DNA of 64,000 nt. Source: Capillidium heterosporum. Lineage: Eukaryota; Entomophthoromycota; Entomophthoromycetes; Entomophthorales; Capillidiaceae. The DNA lies in the NCBI GenBank assembly GCA_016630905.1, contig WBMQ01000015.1:62001-126000 (forward strand), in the 5' to 3' direction. Of this stretch, positions 24,952 through 36,539 are shown piece by piece. The notes beneath the pieces are model-generated. The model worked only from the letters and a program-made list of their open reading frames with translations. It had not been told where the DNA came from and did not search any database. The position numbers and the translations under genes are program-made. Numbering within the stretch: position 1 is the stretch's first letter; every line of letters begins with the position of its first letter.

Positions 24952-25994
24952 CAGAGAAACTTGGAAAAAATTATTGAAAGTCTAATTGAAATTTAGGATT
25001 GATTTCAATGCTAGATGACCGAATTAAATTGAAAATTTTTGATAGGCTTTGACAGTATACTTCAGGCTATAAACACTATTCCCATATAAATACATGTAGT
25101 TAAACATGTTGTTAAAGGTAAATTTAAAATACTCTTGCAAGGAAAGTTAGTATAAAAGCAATAAAAGGAAAGTAATTAGGCCTTACATTATAACAATCTA
25201 TGTTAAAAGTAATGGAACAATACTGCTAAATCATGCATATGGTGGGAATGCAGGCTCAATTTAATATAATTAGTTTGATATATATAGTAAACTTTCCATT
25301 TAACAATTCTGAAATGTACATTTAAATGCCTGGCAGCTTTAAATTCCATCACTTTTATTTCGTAGTCAAAATGGCACAAACTTTCTATTTCAATTGGCCC
25401 AGTTTTAAAGCTATATTTGACTTAAACTAGAACCTACTATTTGGAAACATCAAATCATAGAGTATCAATGCAGTTTTGGTGAGTTTATTGTTACATATCT
25501 AGTCAAAAAATTTACCTCACAAACTACAGATATATAGACTCTGTAGTTGAAATATATTCATCTCTATACCTTCAGCCTTTCAAAGATTCAAAATCTAATT
25601 TAAGCTACTGACATATTTTCCAAGATGAAGGCCTCAAAGGCTCCTCCTAAAAAGGAGAACTCAGCCCATCAAGGACTATAAAAATAATTTATGCCTCAGC
25701 CTATCGTCCAATTCTTTACGGTATAATGGAAGCTCGAGTGGAAATATGAAAACGCATTATCATAGCGAAAAAAATTTAGCTATACCCTACGCTGATTGAT
25801 ACACGTTTAAGTGGTGCAAGTTAAAAATAATCCTATGCTATTTTAAGGTATATTAGGCGATAATAATCAACTTAAAAAAGTGCAGATTTCTATTTAAGTC
25901 ATATATAAGGTCCACAAGTTATTTAAAATTTTTAGGATATAAATTGCAAGGCTTGTTACCAACTTTTATTTCATCTTCTCCTAACTACCCAACG
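24952..25994. other. AT-rich intergenic DNA
   Basis: No gene recognised. This is the upstream region shared by the divergent TrhO-like and cysteine-rich protein genes. Confidence 0.5.
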
Positions 25995-26050
25995 ATGAGC
26001 TTACAACTTTTAAACAATCAGCCTTTGGCCATCAACAGCCCAATCTCCCC

Positions 26051-26686
26051 TTGCCCCTACGAAATGCTCGATTAGTCGGCCGTGACAATGGCACCCAAGA
26101 TTTAGCTTCCAAGATCAAAAGTTGCCAGGAAAAATGCCCTAATGATTTGTGCAAGAAGGAATGCGAGCTGTTCAACAAGTTCAGCGACAATAATGGCAAC
26201 AAGTTGCAGCAGTGTAGCACCAAATGTGGCCAGGACTCCAAATGCGGTACCGAGTGCTACATCGAGGTCCTAGGTATAACAAAACCTCAGTACGAGCATA
26301 GCCAACAGCTGAAAGAAGTTGCCCAAAGCTGCGCCAACAACAACGAGAATAAATTTAACGAGTGTTACGCCAAGGCCCTCAAGGTAGATGTCAGCGTTCT
26401 CAAGAAAGCCGGCGACTGTACCTTAACTGAATGTATTAAATCCAACGAGTACAAAGATTATTTACAGTGTACAATGAAATGTCAAAGTAAGCTGTTGGAT
26501 TCGGCCCCCGATACTTCGTCCAAAAGTTCGAGCAGCGATACTAAAGCTTCCAATGAGACTGTAAGTGGTACCAAGGCTTCCAAGCCTAGTACAGGTGCTA
26601 GCACTTCATCGGCCAAATCTTTTTCCAAGGCTTCGATTGGCTCAACTTTGTTGGTAGCTTTCCTCACTATTTCATCCTTGATGTAA
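26051..26686 (+). CDS. Cysteine-rich, probably GPI-anchored surface protein (start unresolved)
   Basis: About 200 aa. The mature part has repeated pairs of cysteines: CQEKCPNDLCKKEC, then CSTKCGQDSKCGTEC, then a C-x10-C segment, then CTLTECIKSNEY followed by CTMKC. The C-x3-C pairs resemble helical-hairpin disulphide modules. A Ser/Thr-rich stalk follows (about residues 155-190), then a hydrophobic tail ending the protein (GSTLLVAFLTISSLM), the layout of a GPI-attachment signal. A signal peptide is expected but this frame opens at a TTG. The nearest ATG (25995) is in another frame, and no clear intron links them, so the 5' end may carry a sequence error or a missed exon. Likely a cell-wall or secreted effector-like protein; no family recognised. 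It converges with the chitin synthase gene, 3' ends about 150 bp apart. Confidence 0.65.
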   Translation: MPLRNARLVGRDNGTQDLASKIKSCQEKCPNDLCKKECELFNKFSDNNGNKLQQCSTKCGQDSKCGTECYIEVLGITKPQYEHSQQLKEVAQSCANNNENKFNECYAKALKVDVSVLKKAGDCTLTECIKSNEYKDYLQCTMKCQSKLLDSAPDTSSKSSSSDTKASNETVSGTKASKPSTGASTSSAKSFSKASIGSTLLVAFLTISSLM

Positions 26687-26839
26687 ACTGCTTTTAAATA
26701 ATAACCATTATAATAATTTACTGTTAATATGCATTCCATTTCTAATATAAAATCTATAAAACTTTATTTAAACTATTATAGACCTCTATATAAATTCCCA
26801 CTACCAAGTCAAAGACTCAATAACCAGAAATTTCAAACC

Positions 26840-29800
26840 CTATTCCGGTAAATCTCTAGGACCTTTGACGTCGATACCTTTGTTGGCGATAAGCTCGACT
26901 TCTTCCTTCAAGCCATCTAAGCCAAACTTCCCCAAATTACTCAAATTAAATAATGTTGACTCCTTAGTTAGGTCGGTATGGGTTACTCCAGACTGTTCCG
27001 AAAAGTTGTCTACCCTAGGTCCCATAGGTAGTGGTATAAAGCTGGTAGGGGCTGTTGTCGTGTCCTTGGAGTTGGGTCGGAAAAGTAGGTGACTGGACGA
27101 AGCTTTGGGGTCCATGCGAGGCCCAGCTACCGTAGATTTGGCTCGTGAAAGTGGAGGTGAGGTGATGTTACCGTTGGCGGTAGTACTGCTGGCTTCAGAT
27201 ATCGGTTTTGAGTTGCTACTTCGCTCGGTCAACTGATAGGGTAACGGGATCTTGGGGTGGTACCGGCTGTTGTTGGGTTGTCGGTTGGGATTGGGAACAT
27301 TGGTTCTGTTGGTTTGCTTAATGGTGATGACGATGGGTGGGTTGGGATTGCTGTTTGTCTTGTTCAGACTGTTTAGACTGAGGTCATTGATATCAAACAG
27401 CTGCCCTTTAGATAGTCGACGGGGTGGTCGGTTGGGTACGTCATTGAATTCGGATGGGATAGCCGAGGTATCAGCAAATGGATTACTAAAGTCCGTCCCA
27501 GTTCCTACTTAAACCTTCAGGTGCTGGTTGGTTATTGCTCACATTTTGATTGGCGTTCCTTGAAGCTTGGTTGGGATCAAGCGAGTGTTCGCTAGTGTAA
27601 ATCTCAGCTTCTCGCGCATGTCCCTTTCCGCTTGAATTTACTTTTCGATTCATCAAAGTAACCTTATCTTCTTGTATTTTAAGAGCATGTTCCTCAGGTG
27701 TCGCAAGTTTTGCCATGACACCCGTGAGTGTAAAGTTGGCCTCTGCTTCCTGGTAGGCCCTCAGCTTAGCCGACTGTTGTTGATGGTGCTGGAAGAAATC
27801 CCTACGCTTGTCGGCTAAAGCCTGCTGGATTGAGATTCGATTTTGCTCTTGCTGGACCTCAACCTGACGCTGCAACTGTTGCCTCCTCTTAGTTTTACGG
27901 TCAAGGGTAAACTGGTGCCATTCAGACCAACGCTTCAAAGGTACGGTGGTAGGTCCCGATTTCTCAGCACCCGAACTATGTCCATGACCATCGTCAGGAC
28001 CGTCAATCTTACGGGTAGCTCCCCAGCTAAAGTCATCAAAGTGCCAGAAGGCGTAGGCCGGTAGAATCAAATTCCATACCGGCATGGCCAGCACGAATAT
28101 CAGCATCCAGGCGATATAGACTACCTTTCGTGTTGTCAGCAAGATTAATATGGATTGAAGGACAAAGAGAGCTGCCATGAACAGTAATGGGAGAAGGACA
28201 TCCTGACCTAAAAAGGCGCCCACAATCAGATATGAAAGGAATAGCAAAGATGCTGGCATGACGACGGTACCGAGAAGTTCCAACACGATAACGAACTGCA
28301 TTGAGCAACAAAAAATCCCACAAAGCTGAGGCACTAGAACCAATTCCAGGAGGTTGTGAATTGTCGAATTAATCCAGCGACGCCGTTGCGAAAGCAATAC
28401 CGAAAACTCATCGGGGACCACTGTTTTACATATAGCTTTAGGGACGTAGACCATCTTACGTTTGGGAAGGCCCTCAGCATCAACGTAGTCAGATACCGAT
28501 CCTCACCCAAAAGTAGTAGATTCTTCTTGTGCAACGTAGACACATCGTTCGATGAATAGTTGGCTACAATGTCAGGGTTAGCTAGGATTGGAACGCAATA
28601 CCCATCGGCCTTAGGTGCCTTGATCCTATACATACAAAAACATCCCGGTAAACAGGTGACACCTCCAAATATAGATTCAAAAGCTTTCCCCAAGTGATGG
28701 GAGATGTAGTACTCGTAGACTTGAATCATGGTCACCCATGTATCCGACTTGTTGGTGATCTTAGTCTCCCCACACAGACCCATGATGGAGGGATCCCGTT
28801 CCATGGCGGCCACCATCCTAGATACTGAGTCCCTCAAAACTTTGGTGTCGGCGTCAACCATGAGTACCATCTCGAATTTATCAGGAGTAACGCCGAGTAG
28901 CGTGTGCACTTTTTCAAATAAGTCAAAGTCCAGGGGGGACATGGGTTCGTTGAAGCAGATATTACTTAACCATCGCATTAAAATCAACTGGCTGTCTCGT
29001 TTACCACGATTACCAGCTTTAGGCTTGGAAAGTTCCTCAGGAGTCCCACACTTGATTACTAAGATGTAAGGTACACGACGGTTCTCAATGAGATAGTAGC
29101 CCATATGCACTTGAGCCATGTTAACTTGTTTGGGTCCATCTCCAATGGCGACATAAGTTTTGGGTTTTGGTTTCTTGTAGACACCGTCATCTGAGGTATA
29201 GGGTTCCAGCATATCCAAAAGCAAATCAGGTGTCGACTTGGGATTGCCAGATCCAGTGACATCACCATCAGCAATTACGAACAGTAGTTTATGCTTGTCG
29301 TCGTAATCGGATACGGCCAAAGAGTCCAAGGTTGTACGTAATGAATCCTCCCCTTCCGAATAGCAGGTAACAAGAAGTAAAATATAGGATAGCGAGTCTT
29401 TGGGACGTAATTTGGTTGATATCTTACCTAACTTCCACGACAAAAACCAATCAAAAGCCATAGCAGCCGCGAATTTAACGAAGGTTATTGTTAATAGGAC
29501 GGCAGTGGCTACCAACATGATCAAGTTACTAGCGAAGCAGCCTATAGTCGTCCCATCCAGTTTACCAACTAAAAGCTGGTCCTCGAAGCAAGGTACCAAA
29601 TTGGTAAGTCTTGGTGATCTCAGTATATCTTTGGTAGCATCACGTCCCACAAAGTCAGCCAAGATGTGGTCCAGATCCTCACCAAAGTATCGGTCGGTAT
29701 TGCTGGAATCCAAGTAGTCGGTCAATCTATAGACTTTCTCATTGAAGACAAAGTACTTTTCTCCATCGATAGGTGTACTCACGTTTTGCCAGGAAAAGGC

Positions 29801-32084
29801 AACGTAGTTATGGATAGATAATTTCTTTAGAGCTGCCCAAGATTCAGCGGAAGTGTGGCAGTGGTACTTGGGGTCATTACCCAGCTGCTTGCACGGGTCA
29901 TCGTCGTCAGAAGGCCAGAACTGACATTGGGACCCACGACGATCGGGCGGAAAGAATTTAGATATATCCTGTCCGTAGAACGGTTCAATTGTTGGTGCTA
30001 GATCTTCATCCAAAAAGGGAAGAATGGGGCGGTGATTCCCAACTGGAAAGTAGGAGCCGGTATCGTATAGCATCCCTCTCACAATCATCAGCTTCTGTCC
30101 TGTCGAGCGCATGCCGTAATCATGGGCTACAGCATCAGGAAAAATTGGGATTACCTTTTGACAAACTAAACTGGAGAACCCAAAGGTGAGGAAGCCTAAG
30201 CCGGCTGAAATCATAAAGATGATGAAGCACAAGGCAACTTTCTCACGCCAAGCCTGTTGGATTGACTTGTCTTTCATCTTGCCACAGTAAGACAGCATGC
30301 TTGACAGACAACATATAGTAACCAACTTCGAGAACAGCTCCCACCAGGACTGTGAGTTGAGGCAAAATCTTGCCTTTTTCACATCGGCATCGTCGTTGTT
30401 GGCACTCAAATTACTAAAGGGTACGTGGGCGTCCTTCTCAAGGCTTTCTATCTTAATATCCCGAAGCTTGTTCATGCGTCCTAGTGACCCGGTTTTTTTC
30501 TTGAAACTGGAACGCTGTGACTTTATTGATTTGATCAAGCCAGCCTCACTCATGGCTGGGGACGCATTGGATGCACAGGTTGGGCTATCTTCATCATCAT
30601 TTTGATTGAACCTACGTTTCAACTCTTCCTTTTCCACTGAATTCAACGAAATATTATCAGCCGAGCCTTTTTCCGTAAAGTAAGATTGAGTCTTTTCCAT
30701 CTCATATAGGCCGTCATCTCCCCAGTCTGGGGTTTTTATGGGTCGTCCTTTATCATCTCTTACCAAATTAGTTGCCATGTAAACGGGGGTGGGTAGCTGT
30801 AAGCTGTTGATAAAATCGGCGTTGGGTTGATGAGTAGTCGATCGAGCTGATTCCTGCTTCTTCATGCTACTAGGTGTTCGGTCGCTATCGGAAGCCTTGT
30901 AAGTTGTTAGTCTTCGGGCAATACGGTGATGCCCATTTTCGGTGGCAAGCTCTATGGCAGTCTTCCTATTGCTTGAAACTATATATCGGTCACATCCGGC
31001 TGACAATAAAAGCTCGACTATTTCGCTATGACCTAAATAGGATGCCACCATAAGTGGAGAGAATCCAAACTAGTGTATGTTAGTCAACGAGCATGAATTC
31101 CAATTTACCTTATCGGTTAGGTCGACCTTAATTTTGGGATGAGACAGCAAAATTCTTGCGACCTTGGAGTGGTTACCGAAAGCGGCATGTCCTAGGGGTG
31201 TAGTATTACTAAGGTCGTAGTGGTTGGGATCGGCACCGTAGTCTTTGATATCCATGTTGGTCGTAACTGAGTGAGACTTGGAGCTGAAACTCTTCTCCAT
31301 TCCAATAGGCTCGGACTCTTCGCTCAAAGAGAAGCCTAGGAGTACCCTGCAGGCATTGGAGTGACCAGCTGCGGCTGCTGACGCTAAAGGGGTTTGCCCT
31401 TCCTATATTGAAAGTTAGTTTCAATTTAAGATGAATGTTACGTTGTTGGAAATTTCAGGATCAGCACCAGCAACCAGCAGCTTTAAGCAGCTACGGTGTA
31501 ACCCTAATGCACTAGCTTTGTACAGTGCTGTCTCTCCAGTTTCATCTACATATTACAATATTAGTATACGAATGCTTCTTTTGAAGAATATAATGAATTT
31601 TAAAATAAAAACTACCTTTTCCATTGATGTTCACAGTATACTTGGCAAGAAAGTATTCCCAAAACTGGAAAGAACCTTCCAATCCATCTACCTGGTTCAC
31701 ATCCAAGTTGTCCCTGTTTTTCAATCGATCTAATTTCTCTTGCGAGTCGGTTTCAAAGGTCAAAAAAACTTTGGGGTCGGTTACGATAGTGACCAAAATC
31801 TCGTTTAAAAAACTGTTGTAAGCCGCTTTATCTAACTCGTCAACAGCAGTACTTAATTCTAGTAGTTCACGCGCCTTTGAGTAGAGGTGGTTGGAGATAT
31901 ACCTTAGTATATTTTTCTTATTGGTCGATGGGCCATCCTTTGTCGATTCTTTATCCGATGTCTTTGGTGATTCTTCACTATCAATCTCCAATTCTTCCTC
32001 AGAAAGTAAATGCTCGCCTCCTTCTTTATCGTCAATTTGAGTCTTGTAAGGTTTTCGCCGTTCTTTATCTTTACCTTTATGCAT
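26840..32084 (-). CDS. Chitin synthase, class IV-type, with N-terminal ankyrin repeats (four exons)
   Basis: Exons are 32084-31616, 31545-31442, 31402-31109 and 31069-26840, about 1698 aa. After an acidic tail come about five ankyrin repeats (for example GETALYKASALGLHRSCLKL, EGQTPLASAAAAGHSNACRV, SPLMVASYLGHSEIVELLL). The chitin synthase follows: membrane helices, a cytochrome b5-like segment, more helices, then the GT2 catalytic core with LVTCYSEGEDSLRTTLDSLA, MVDADTKV, LGEDRYLTTL and QRRRWINST, then a bundle of C-terminal helices and a long disordered tail. It polymerises GlcNAc from UDP-GlcNAc at the plasma membrane. Two breaks disturb the last exon: a missing base at 28464-28466 (in RAFPKRK) and an extra base near 27493; they cancel. 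The ankyrin fusion is unusual to my knowledge and may recruit regulators to the synthase. Confidence 0.9.
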
Positions 32085-33227
32085 TGATATGAAATTAATG
32101 AAATATTATAAAATAGTATGTAGAACAGACAACGCAGAAATGTCTATAACTATCTCAAATGAAAATATGAAAGGACGTGTAAAACCTAATTTATAGAAAC
32201 CAATTTACAAAATAACAAAACTTAAATGGCTTACTTTACCGTTTCTAATAGTATACCGAAATAGGCTCGGAAAAAACAATACTTAGTACGATTTATTTTA
32301 AATTTAAACAGTGGTCGGTTAGAGCATCTATTGCTGAATTCGAAAAGCATCCTATGGTTTTTGGCAGCTTGGATTAACGGTAGAAAGGTGGCTTTTGTAA
32401 ACTTCGCTTTGGGTTAACTAGCTGATCTAAAATAGGCTTGGTTGATAGTTAAATTTCCATTGGCTGGTTTATAGCAGTTTAAATCAAGGATTTCATACCT
32501 GTACACTCTAGGGGTATTTTAACTTGATCAGTTATTTTGCAATCACTAGGATAGGATTAAGAGATTCATTTCTTCAAAGGCAAGATATGTCAACAGTTGC
32601 ACTATTCCAAATTAAATATAGTATAATCCTTATTTAGTATTAATAGTATAAGGCATTTGATTTGGAACTATAGTAGCATTCATTATTATGTTTACAATAT
32701 TCAGTTTTCACGTCAGAAATATCAATAGATAGCTAGAAATCCATAATCTTAATGCTAGAAAACACAAGCTCTGATTGTCAAAATATAACCACACTTTAAG
32801 ATAGTCGAATTGAAAATTCAAGATGCTAGTGTTCCTAGATCAAGAATCGCTATAATCCAGAAGCTTGAATTCCAATTTAATATAGCAACTCTACTCCAGA
32901 ACTTTTGTTGCACAATGTGCTTCAGATAAGATTTTTCTAGTTCAAAAGCTATGATCAAAGCTCAATATTGGAAATGCATTTTCAACACCATATTAAACTC
33001 AAAGTAAACAAGACTTCAGTTACCATTACTACACACTTCAGCTAAATTTTGAAAATATACTTTTATGGTAAAGGAGCTTCTGTACTATTAGAAAACTACT
33101 TTATTATTCAAAAGGTTAAAAAATTATATCGCATCATACCCAAATTACATGGTAGATATTTTCATGAAGTCCAATTAGTTTGAAAGTTGCAAAGTTCAAA
33201 GAACCATTTTACAAAATATCAAGTTAA
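32085..33227. other. Intergenic DNA between lipin and chitin synthase
   Basis: No gene seen. Both flanking genes are on the minus strand, so this holds the chitin synthase promoter and the lipin 3' flank. Confidence 0.5.
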
Positions 33228-35765
33228 TTAGACGTCAACGTCGTAGATCTCTTCGGCAAAGAATTCGTCATCATCGACATCAACGTTGCCACCCTCTAAA
33301 TCGACTATCTCCACCTCATCCTTGGCTTTGTAATCCTTAGCATCCTTGGAAGCAGGGTCTGATTTCTTGTCATTTTTTGATGTCGAGTTGTCGTCGGAGA
33401 GGGGTGGCAAATCAAGGTCATCGAAGTCTGGCTTCCAGAAGTTCCAGTCGTTGAAATCAGCGATCAGTTTGCTGGTAACAGGTGGGAAGATCTGATCCAC
33501 TAGGTCAGTTAGCTTGATGTACCTACGATGGATGTTAGTGCTTTAAGCGTTTACAGTAAACTTACGAAGAATTGTAACCCAATAACAACTCGTGTTGAAT
33601 ATCACCGTTGTAATTGATGGTGAAGATGCGGGATACCGGTACGTTGACACTGCGGTAGGCCAAGGCATCCTACATATTCCACTTAGTACTCAGTTAACAC
33701 AATTTAAATTACCGTAATTCGGTTACCAAAGCCAGCATGGAAGGGATTGTTTTCTCCAAACAGTGAAACTATGTCTTTAAGGCAGGCCGTCTTAAACAAA
33801 TGGGGTTTGCGTAGTACCACCTCACTTCAATTCAGGTTAAATACACAAAGATGCAAAAAAATTACCGATGAAGGGACTGGAACAGGCGATCGGGGGACAT
33901 AATGACAGGGCCGTCAGGGAGTTGGTCCTGGCTCTGATCAATACGTCGTAGGTATTCACGGGTTGTATCAGCCTAGTATCGCAATCAGGTAAATAAAAAT
34001 GCTATAAAACCCAATTACCTGGCCAATGGCTCGTGAAGTTAAATATAGTATTTTGTAGCCGTTCCTGGCAATGTCAGTGTACAGTTTTGCAACACCAGGA
34101 TGGGTCCAATCCTTACCCACCATGTTGAAAATATGTCCTAAGGCATCCGATCTAACATAAATTAGCACAAATAATTTAAACTATAATTACTTGGTGATAG
34201 TGCCAGTCGATATCGGAAATGACTACTTCGTCGTTGTAGTTCCACAAAAATATACGGGCTGAGCAGGTAGCCTTACCCACCGAGAAGGTGATTTGATTAG
34301 CCCCTGGTTTCAAATTTATCGTTTTCTACTTTCAAGTTAGCCTATATCAAATATTTAAGCTACCAGCTGGTCGGAAGTGAGGCGCAGTGTCTTGGCATAG
34401 TTATACTTCTTGGTAGGCTTGGGAGTAGTGGGGGCAGTAATGAAAGAAGAGTAGCTCTTGCTAGTTCCACCTGAGATGGTGTGGGCCTACCAATTGCTTT
34501 AGATGAATTTCAATTTAAAACCTACCTTCTCAACCCGTACAATACGCTTGCGTCGATCCATGGATGCTGTACTAGGTGGGTCGGTTGACTCATCGTCCGA
34601 TGACATGGAAAGGTAGGTGGACGAGCGGCTGAACCAAGAAGTCCACCTTCGCGAGCCGGTGGTGGAGTTCGGTTCACTATAAACGTCAATACACTGCTAC
34701 TAAAATTTAATATACCTTTCCTTGTCTTTGTTGAATTCATATTCGGTATCGGAGAAAGGTAACTCATTCATTCCCTCTAATACATAGCATTGAGCATACA
34801 GTAACAAATAACGGATTACCTATCGTCAGTGGGTCATCCTCACTGGACATACCCTCCTCGAAATCCGATTTGACTTCACGTAGATTGTAAGGTTTAGGCG
34901 TCTGAGTTAAATCGTTGGTGCTAAGATTGTGTTGGTGTAGTGCAGTGGTACGTCTTCCAATTGATGAGACATTATATCCCTTCTTGTCCAAAATCAATCC
35001 GTCGTGATCATCCAAAACCAAATTGGATTTGATGGAATCTAAATTTTGGTAAATGGCAGGGTTTTACGATAGTTTTACCTTTTGAGAGATGTTTACCCAC
35101 TCCGAATTTGGTGGTTGGTTCAGGAATTTGCGTTTCTTTGTTATCTTTAGTCTCTTCAGCTGCATTGTCCATAGGAGAAGGGGATTCTATTGTTTTAAAT
35201 ACACTTAGGCACAATACTTTAAACAAGCAACTTACCAACTTCACCTTCCTGCTTTCCATCTTGTAAACTGAAATAGTCCATTTCCTGAAATTAGAACTGT
35301 TAAAACAAGGTAATAAGTAAATTTAGCTACCTCATTAGATGAATCATCTGGTGAAATTAAAGGTGAAGTGGCGAATTCTGAAGGCACTGGATTCTAAAAA
35401 TAAATACTTGCATCAGTTTCTAGGTGACAAATAAATAAGGTACCTCCGACTCAAATACGAAGAAGGCTTCACCAGCTTCACCGAGCTTCATTCTATATTC
35501 GATAGGCTGACCATTGACTTCAATCTCAACCTAAATAATTAAAAAACCAGGGCTATTCAATAAAATGCAATTTAAAAGTGCTTACAATCTTCTCATGGGG
35601 TCTCAACAGTTGAAGCTTACCAAATCTTACATGGAAGGGCGAGCAAGCCAAGCTTTCATCCGAGTGTTTAACTGCTATTACATCTATAGCTCCTGACAAT
35701 GTAGATGGGTTGAGTTCCTTGTAGAACTCTGTGACTGTCGAGAATAAATTTCCAACGTACTGCAT
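33228..35765 (-). CDS. PAH1: Lipin / phosphatidate phosphatase, 15 exons, frame break in the catalytic motif
   Basis: Mg-dependent enzyme converting phosphatidate to diacylglycerol at ER and nuclear membranes. Exons run 35765-35586, 35530-35444, 35393-35331, 35284-35236, 35186-35079, 35038-34820, 34776-34716, 34676-34526, 34486-34364, 34325-34191, 34151-34019, 33972-33866, 33824-33713, 33669-33566 and 33522-33228. Together they give 641 aa. The N-terminal lipin domain starts [20 protein letters not shown]. The C-terminal HAD-like domain contains [65 protein letters not shown] and [17 protein letters not shown]. The tail is acidic. In exon 10 one extra T (opposite 34205) falls inside DIDGT, the DxDxT catalytic motif, so the literal frame would lose the active site. 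Every other exon joins in phase, which makes sequence error likelier than decay. Confidence 0.9.
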
Positions 35766-36539
35766 CTCGTTTCCTTTTCTTTACTCTTTCGAAGTTGATT
35801 TTTGTAAGTTGTAAAGTTTGAACTTCTGATCGCAACTTTCCCTTTTAGATGGACGAAGTTAATTACCACAGCAATTGGCTACCATTTCCATTGCAGGATG
35901 ATATCACCAATTGCAACATGCAAGTTCCAAGTAAAAGTTTGTTGTAGGGGTGAGGTTCCCATCTCTGTTTGGAGTTAGTTTCCATAATTCCAATTAGTGA
36001 ACAAATACTTGAGTATCATTGGCCAGGGTTTAAAGTAATAGTTTGGTTGTGGGCATCAGTTCCACTAATAAACTTGAGCATAAATTGGAACTTGTCAAAG
36101 TGTACACATGATGAACGTAGAGATTATCCTATAGAAATCGAAGGATAAACCACACGTTTAAATATATACTTTAATTTGGTTCTTGACTGCTAGGTTAAAT
36201 ATTTGGCGATTAGAAAGACAATATGGTCATATAATAAAGACTGGTGTCTCACATGGATGGAGGCATTAAAGAGCAATAATTAAAGCATGTGATTTGCAAT
36301 ATAAAGTCCAATGGACTAATCCCAGCTATAGAAGCTGCCTTATAGCGGATTGTTGACCTTTGAAAAGCTTTACCCGAATATCCAGTGAAATTATAATCCT
36401 ATTTGTACCCTAATTTCATCTATTGATAAAAGTGGCTGGCAATATATTAGAAATTTACAAATCTCGGCCTGAATAGTGTTTGCATTCATCTAATATAAAT
36501 ATCGACCCTACTATCAAAGTTCTCTAAAAATCTGTGGAG
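35766..36539. other. Intergenic DNA with a segment resembling the flank of the next P450
   Basis: No gene. The part near 36340-36400 (TTATAGC..ATTGTTG..TTTGAAAA and onward) is alignable by eye with 38430-38490, upstream of the next P450, suggesting the tandem duplication carried flanking DNA. Confidence 0.4.
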
